A stretch of DNA of 45,220 nt from Gammaproteobacteria bacterium. GTDB taxonomy: Bacteria > Pseudomonadota > Gammaproteobacteria > Steroidobacterales > Steroidobacteraceae. Position numbers and translations under genes: made by a program. Shown one piece after another: positions 37,482 through 45,220 of this stretch. Each line of letters opens with the position of its first letter. The stretch's first letter is position 1. The stretch lies in NCBI GenBank assembly GCA_027317845.1, contig DAHVQK010000027.1, forward strand, positions 1 to 45,220, written 5' to 3'. The notes under the pieces were generated by a model. That model ran no database searches and was not told where the DNA came from. It saw only the letters and a list, made by a program, of their open reading frames with translations.

Positions 37482-38777
37482 ATGAAGATACCCGAGATTC
37501 TGATCGTAGAGACGGTCCACCAGCCCGGAAGCCTGGCCAAAGTGCTGCAGGTGATCGCCGAGGCGGGACTCACCATCGAGCACCTCACCGCGGTGCGCCG
37601 CGGACAGGGCCGCACGGTCTGGGAAATCACGCTGGAGATGGACGAGGAGGCCGACAGGAGCCTCTACGATCGCATCGGCCAGCTGCCGACCGCGCGCTTC
37701 ATCGGCAAGTCGGACCGGGTGTTCAACCGTCACCGCGGCGGCAAGATCCGCACCGTCGCCAGCCTGCCGATCAACACGCGCCAGGTGCTGCGCGATGTCT
37801 ACACGCCGGGGGTGGCGCGGGTGTGCCTCGCCATCCAGCAGGACGCCTCGCTCGCCCACGAGTACACCAGCATCGATCACACGGTGGCCGTGATCACCAA
37901 CGGCACCGCGATACTCGGGCTCGGCAACATCGGGCCGCTCGCGGGGCTGCCGGTGATGGAGGGCAAGGCGGCGCTGTTCGCCGATCTCGCGGGGCTCTCC
38001 GGCGTGCCTCTCCTGATCGAGGAGACGCGGCCCGAGAAGGTCGTCGAGCTCATCGCCGCCATTCACCTGTCCTTCGGCGCGATCCAGCTGGAGGACTTCG
38101 CCGCGCCGGAGTGCTTCGAGATCGAGACTCGCCTGCGGGAGCGCCTCGAGAAGCCCGTGTTGCACGACGATCAACATGGCACCGCCGTCGTGGCGCTGGC
38201 GGCGCTCATCAACGCGGCGCGGCGTGCCGGCAGGAGCCTGCCGCAGAGCACGATCGGGCAGATTGGTCTCGGCGCCGCCGGCACCGGGATCGTGCGGCTG
38301 CTGCGCGCTTACGGCGTGAACCGAGTGCTCGGCGCGGATCGCGACCCGAGGGCCATCGAGCGCATCCGCGCGCTCGGCGGTGAGGGCGCGACGCTGGAGT
38401 CCATCATGCAGACCGCCGACGTGGTGCTCGCCACCACGGGTGTCAAGGGCCTGATCCGCCCGGAATGGGTGAGGCCCGGTCAGGTCATCCTGGCTCTGTC
38501 CAATCCGGACCCCGAGATCGAGCCCATGGTGGCCCGCGAGCGCGGCGCTGCCTTTGCCGCCGACGGCAAGGGCATCAACAATGTGCTCGCCTTCCCCGGA
38601 CTGTTCAAAGGTGCCCTGAGCGCCAGGGCGAGGCGCTTCACCGATGCGATGCTGATGGCTGCGGCGCAGACGATTGCGGACCTGGCGCAGGGGGATGAGC
38701 TGGTGCCCGACCCGCTCGACAAGGCCGTGCACGAGCACGTCGCCACCGCCGTGCGCAAGGCGAGTCTGCAGGGCTAG
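37482..38777 (+). CDS. NAD(P)-dependent malic enzyme with N-terminal ACT domain
   Basis: ACT-like MKIPEILIVETVHQPGSLAKVLQVIAEAGLTIEHL; YTPGVARVCLAI, VLHDDQHGTAVVALAAL, QIGLGAAGTGIVRLL, ALSNPDPEIEP. Confidence 0.9.
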   Translation: MKIPEILIVETVHQPGSLAKVLQVIAEAGLTIEHLTAVRRGQGRTVWEITLEMDEEADRSLYDRIGQLPTARFIGKSDRVFNRHRGGKIRTVASLPINTRQVLRDVYTPGVARVCLAIQQDASLAHEYTSIDHTVAVITNGTAILGLGNIGPLAGLPVMEGKAALFADLAGLSGVPLLIEETRPEKVVELIAAIHLSFGAIQLEDFAAPECFEIETRLRERLEKPVLHDDQHGTAVVALAALINAARRAGRSLPQSTIGQIGLGAAGTGIVRLLRAYGVNRVLGADRDPRAIERIRALGGEGATLESIMQTADVVLATTGVKGLIRPEWVRPGQVILALSNPDPEIEPMVARERGAAFAADGKGINNVLAFPGLFKGALSARARRFTDAMLMAAAQTIADLAQGDELVPDPLDKAVHEHVATAVRKASLQG

Positions 38778-38805
38778 GCAGCCCTGCGGGCTCGCGTCGC
38801 TCTGC

Positions 38806-39690
38806 TCAGGCGGGAACCGGCTCGGGCGTGAGCAGGCCGCGCAGCTTCCCGAGGGCGTTGGCTTCGATCTGGCGGATCCGCTCGGCGGATACGCCGTATT
38901 GGTCGGCCAGCTCGTGAAGGGTCGCCTTGTCGTCGCTCATCCAGCGCCGCTGCAGGATGTCGCGGCTGCGCGTGTCGAGCCGCTCGAGCGCGGTGCGCAG
39001 CTGCGCGGAAGTCTCGTGTTCCCACTCCGAGCTTTCGACCTGCTCCGCCGGGTCGGCTTCGGGAGCGGGCAGATAGGCCGCGGGACTGTAGGACTCCTCC
39101 TCGTCCGCATCGGGCGCGGGATCGAACGACAGATCATGCGCCGCGAGACGCTTCTCCATCTCGTTCACTTCGCTGGGGGTCACGCCCAGGTCCCGCGCCA
39201 CCGCCGCGGTCTCCTCGGCCGACAACCAGGTGAGGTTCTTCTTCAGACGGCGCAGATTGAAAAAGAGCTTGCGCTGAGCCTTGGTGGTGGCGATCTTGAC
39301 CAGGCGCCAGTTGCGCAGCACATATTCGTGGATCTCGGCACGGATCCAGTGCACCGCGAAGGACACCAGGCGGACGTTCAGCTTGGGGTCGAACCGCTTC
39401 ACGGCCTTCATCAGCCCGACATTGCCTTCCTGGATGAGGTCGCCGAACGGCAGGCCGTAGCCCCGATAGCCCCGGGCGATGTGCACCACGAAGCGCAGGT
39501 GCGACAACACCAGCTTGCGGGCGGATGCGAGATCTTCCTGGTCGCGGTAGCGCTCGGCGAGCGCGCGCTCCTGCTCCCGGTCCAAGACGGGAATGCGGCT
39601 GACCCGGTCGATATAGGCATCGACGCTGCCGACCGGGCCGGTGAGCGCCAGGTCGCAGGGCCGGGCGACCAATGCTGTGCTTGCGGTCAT
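38806..39690 (-). CDS. rpoH: RNA polymerase sigma-32 factor
   Basis: QEGNVGLMKAVKRFDPKLNVRLVSFAVHWIRAEIHEYVLRNW; RpoH-box-like QRKLFFNLRRLKK; region 4 LHELADQYGVSAERIRQIEANAL; ATG at 39690. Confidence 0.92.
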   Translation of the reverse strand: MTASTALVARPCDLALTGPVGSVDAYIDRVSRIPVLDREQERALAERYRDQEDLASARKLVLSHLRFVVHIARGYRGYGLPFGDLIQEGNVGLMKAVKRFDPKLNVRLVSFAVHWIRAEIHEYVLRNWRLVKIATTKAQRKLFFNLRRLKKNLTWLSAEETAAVARDLGVTPSEVNEMEKRLAAHDLSFDPAPDADEEESYSPAAYLPAPEADPAEQVESSEWEHETSAQLRTALERLDTRSRDILQRRWMSDDKATLHELADQYGVSAERIRQIEANALGKLRGLLTPEPVPA

Positions 39691-39719
39691 GCGTGCTCCG
39701 AGACTCTTGAGGGGAAATA

Positions 39720-39746
39720 TTAGCACTCACGATATTCGAGTGCTAA
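39720..39746 (-). promoter_or_regulatory. CIRCE element (HrcA operator)
   Basis: TTAGCACTC-acgatattc-GAGTGCTAA: exact 9-N9-9 inverted repeat; overlaps a possible rpoH promoter (minus strand TTAGCA-18 nt-TAATAT). Confidence 0.9.
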
Positions 39747-39893
39747 TCCGCCCAATAGGTTCCCCGTGGGTGGCCCCAAAGGGGGAGGGGGCGAAGCGTG
39801 AACTAAACCGTAGCCACCATTTCCAAGAGTGCTCAGGTTTTCGTCAGGATCTTCCTTTATCGTCAGCGGCGCAACCGCTTCACAGGTATCCCC

Positions 39894-40466
39894 ATGCACG
39901 GCCCGTCCCTCCGCCCGACCTCCATCACCCTGGCCGCCCATCAGAACTACGACGGCCTCAGCATTCTTCTGCATTGGCTCACGGCCTTCCTGGTGATCAG
40001 CCTGTGGACGCTCGGCCAGACCTTGAGCTATTTCCCGAAGGGCGCGCCCCGCGACGCGGCGCTTTCGGTGCACATCCTGTTCGGAATCACGGTGGGCGCG
40101 GTCCTCCTGGTCCGCATCGCGTGGCGCTCGAGCGCCGGCCGCCGCCTGCCACCGGCCGATGCCGGCTGGCCGGGCCGCCTGGCCCAGAGCGCCCATCATG
40201 GGCTCTACGTCCTGCTGCTCGTGACGGTGGCTCTCGGTCTATCGCGCGTCTGGCTGCACGGTAACAGCGTGTTCCACTGGTTCTCGTTCCCCAAGCCCGC
40301 TTTCAGCACGTGGAAGCTGACGCGGACGATCGGGGGGTTGCACGGCGATCTCGCGGACATCGTGGTCATCGTGGCGGGCCTGCACGCTGCCGCGGCGCTC
40401 GCGCACCACTATCTCCTGGGGGATTCGGTACTGAGGCGGATGCTGCCCGGAAAGCGCAAGGGGTGA
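39894..40466 (+). CDS. cytochrome b561 family protein
   Basis: ILLHWLTAFLVISLWTLGQ, VRIAWR, LPPADAGWPGRLAQSAHHGLYVLLLV, LHAAAALAHHYLLGDSVLRRMLP with conserved His residues. Confidence 0.9.
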   Translation: MHGPSLRPTSITLAAHQNYDGLSILLHWLTAFLVISLWTLGQTLSYFPKGAPRDAALSVHILFGITVGAVLLVRIAWRSSAGRRLPPADAGWPGRLAQSAHHGLYVLLLVTVALGLSRVWLHGNSVFHWFSFPKPAFSTWKLTRTIGGLHGDLADIVVIVAGLHAAAALAHHYLLGDSVLRRMLPGKRKG

Positions 40467-40490
40467 CCGGATTAGGGTAAAACGGGGGCT

Positions 40491-41306
40491 ATGCCAGAGC
40501 TTCCCGAAGTCGAGACCACCCGCCGCGGCATCGAGCCGCATGCCCTCGGCCGGCGGATCGTGGCGCTCGAGGTGTACGAGGCTCGCCTGCGCTGGCCGGT
40601 GCCCCCGTCCCTCCCGGCGCGCGTCGCGGGACAACGGATCACGACGACCGGCCGCCGGGCCAAGTACCTGCTGATCGGACTGGAATCCGGCACGCTGCTG
40701 CTGCATCTCGGCATGTCCGGGTCATTGCGCGTGTTGTCCGCAGATACCCCGAGGATCGCGCACGATCAATTCGATTTGCGGTTGGATTCGGGACGGATCC
40801 TTCGTTTCAACGATCCTCGCCGCTTCGGGAGCCTCCACTTCACCCCGGAGGATCCGGCGCGGCACCGGTTGCTCGAGCACCTCGCGCCGGAGCCGTTCGA
40901 CGACGCATTTGACGCAGCCTACCTCTGGAAAGTGACCCGCAGGCGTCGGCTGGCGATCAAGCAGCTGCTGATGAACAGCCGTCTGGTCGTCGGAGTGGGC
41001 AATATTTATGCGAGCGAGGCGCTGTTTCGGGCACGGATCCGGCCAGGACGGCAGGCCCTCAGCCTCTCGCGCGCCGAGGCGGTGCGGCTGATACGGGCGA
41101 TCCGCGGGGTGCTGGCGCAGGCCATCCGGGTGGGCGGCACCACGCTGCGCGATTACGTGGGCGCCGATGGGTCCCCAGGATACTTCCGGCAGAGACTGTA
41201 CGTGTATGAGCGGGCGGGCAAACCCTGCCGGGTGTGCCGCACGGCGATCCGGCAGATCACCCAGCAGGGGCGCTCGACGTATTACTGTCCGAGCTGCCAG
41301 CAGTGA
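40491..41306 (+). CDS. mutM: formamidopyrimidine-DNA glycosylase
   Basis: MPELPEVETTRRGI start, VGVGNIYASEALF, C-terminal zinc finger CRVCRTAIRQITQQGRSTYYCPSCQ. Confidence 0.96.
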   Translation: MPELPEVETTRRGIEPHALGRRIVALEVYEARLRWPVPPSLPARVAGQRITTTGRRAKYLLIGLESGTLLLHLGMSGSLRVLSADTPRIAHDQFDLRLDSGRILRFNDPRRFGSLHFTPEDPARHRLLEHLAPEPFDDAFDAAYLWKVTRRRRLAIKQLLMNSRLVVGVGNIYASEALFRARIRPGRQALSLSRAEAVRLIRAIRGVLAQAIRVGGTTLRDYVGADGSPGYFRQRLYVYERAGKPCRVCRTAIRQITQQGRSTYYCPSCQQ

Positions 41307-41309
41307 TGG

Positions 41310-44098
<2,789 letters not shown>

Positions 44099-44105
44099 CA
44101 CCCCG

Positions 44106-45029
44106 ATGAATCCGGCCACACTCGCCACACGCCATGCGCAGGCCCTGATGGGCGCCTTGGGCCGCCTTGCGAGGGCGCCGCTCGCCACGATACTCACGCT
44201 GCTGGTCATCGCTCTCGCGCTGGCCTTGCCGGCGGCCCTGGGCCTGCTCGTGACCAATGCGGAAGTCGCCACCGGCGGCTTCAGTCAGGCCGTGGACATG
44301 TCGGTGTACCTGAAATCGGGAGAGACAGTGCAGCAGGCGCAACGGCTTGCCCATCGGGTGCGCACCATGCCCGGCATCGCGAACGTCACAGTGATTTCCG
44401 CCGCACAGGGGCTGCGGGACTTCCGCAAGTACTCGGGGTTCGGCGCGGCGCTCGATGCTCTCACCAGCAACCCCCTGCCGAACGTGCTGCGCATCGTGCC
44501 GCGCGCCGAGGCGAGCTCGGCTGCCGATCTCGATCGGCTGCGCAGGGACATCGGCGCGTGGCCCGAGGTGCAGGTGGTGCAGCTCGATGCTCAATGGGTA
44601 TTGCGCTTCAATGCCATGCTCGGGGTGCTGCGACGACTCGTGCTCACCGCGGCAGTGCTGTTCGGCGCAGGCGTGCTGGCGGTGATCGGCAACACGATCC
44701 GCCTCGAGATCCTCAACCGCCACGCCGAGATCGAGGTGACGAAGCTCGTCGGTGGCTCGAATGCCTTCGTGCGCCGGCCGTTCCTGTACACCGGGATGCT
44801 GTACGGGCTCGGTGGGGCGCTGCTCGCCTGGATGATTCTCGAGGCCGTGGTGATCGGGCTGACCGGCCCCGTGGCGAGGCTTGCTCAGCTCTATGGCAGC
44901 GCCTTCGTCCCGGCCGGACTTGCTGCACGGCAGTGTGGCGTGCTGTTCGGCGGTGCAGTGGTGCTGGGATGGCTGGGCGCGTGGATTTCCGCCTACCACC
45001 ATCTGCGCCGCATCGAGCCCCGGGCCTGA
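44106..45029 (+). CDS. ftsX: cell division protein FtsX
   Basis: Directly downstream of ftsE; TM-periplasmic loop-TM topology; NTIRLEILNRHAEIEVTKLVGGSNAFVRRPFLYTGMLYG. Confidence 0.95.
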   Translation: MNPATLATRHAQALMGALGRLARAPLATILTLLVIALALALPAALGLLVTNAEVATGGFSQAVDMSVYLKSGETVQQAQRLAHRVRTMPGIANVTVISAAQGLRDFRKYSGFGAALDALTSNPLPNVLRIVPRAEASSAADLDRLRRDIGAWPEVQVVQLDAQWVLRFNAMLGVLRRLVLTAAVLFGAGVLAVIGNTIRLEILNRHAEIEVTKLVGGSNAFVRRPFLYTGMLYGLGGALLAWMILEAVVIGLTGPVARLAQLYGSAFVPAGLAARQCGVLFGGAVVLGWLGAWISAYHHLRRIEPRA

Positions 45030-45045
45030 GGTTCGGCCCGGTTTT
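45020..45045 (+). terminator. rho-independent terminator of ftsX
   Basis: CCGGGCC-tgaggttc-GGCCCGG followed by TTTT; overlaps the ftsX stop codon. Confidence 0.65.
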
Positions 45046-45062
45046 CCGTCAGCGATCGCTTG

Positions 45063-45091
45063 CCGGAGCCGCGCGCAACGCGCGGCTCCGG
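45063..45091. terminator. strong stem-loop between ftsX and rpmG
   Basis: CCGGAGCCGCGCG-caa-CGCGCGGCTCCGG: 13-bp perfect stem with 3-nt loop directly downstream of the rpmG stop; no clear U-tract. Confidence 0.55.
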
Positions 45092-45092
45092 A

Positions 45093-45220
45093 TCACTTGA
45101 TCTTGGTCTCTTTGTAGGAGACGTGCTTACGCGCCATGGGGTCGAACTTGCGCACTTCCAGCTTGTCGGGGTGCAGGCGCTTGTTCTTGGTGGTCACGTA
45201 GAAGTGGCCGGTGCCGGCCG
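45093..45220 (-). CDS. rpmG: 50S ribosomal protein L33 (partial, runs off the window edge)
   Basis: Reverse complement translates to ...[41 protein letters not shown]; not listed in the ORF track because it is short and truncated. Confidence 0.93.
   Translation of the reverse strand, partial: AGTGHFYVTTKNKRLHPDKLEVRKFDPMARKHVSYKETKIK

Noticed and set aside
36777-38738. 653-aa minus-strand ORF over the malic enzyme gene
   Set aside because: Antisense to malic enzyme and out of frame with the sensor gene; composition typical of GC-rich shadow ORFs.

Overview
GC-rich chromosomal window that looks proteobacterial, probably gammaproteobacterial (ftsY-ftsE-ftsX beside rsmD/coaD/mutM/rpmG, GshA, RpoH, YadGH). 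Most of it is ordinary metabolism and housekeeping. I call about 38 intact protein genes, including a partial L33 at the right edge that the ORF track misses, plus two degraded genes. No tRNA, rRNA, CRISPR array or transposase was recognised. Points for a second look: (1) a letter-perfect CIRCE element (TTAGCACTC-N9-GAGTGCTAA, 39720-39746) 29 bp upstream of rpoH, with rpoH displaced from its usual place behind ftsX; (2) a tightly overlapping four-gene cassette (DUF2064 glycosyltransferase, FAD disulfide reductase, TIGR04283-type glycosyltransferase, radical SAM) convergent with an MTA-phosphorylase-type gene, a candidate uncharacterised nucleoside or sugar pathway; (3) a stand-alone periplasmic sensor resembling the input domain of sortase-dedicated PdsS-type kinases, without any kinase, convergent with a FecI-FecR-TonB receptor signalling system; (4) a YdbL/DUF1318 protein carrying its own lipobox next to a YdbH-like protein with no room for ynbE between them; (5) a pair of hairpin repeats at the end of an M16 peptidase gene; (6) an FtsE with LSVGE instead of LSGGE; (7) remnants of an AbiEii-type toxin and of a frameshifted, truncated GST. 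All homology calls are from memory of motifs; no search was run.
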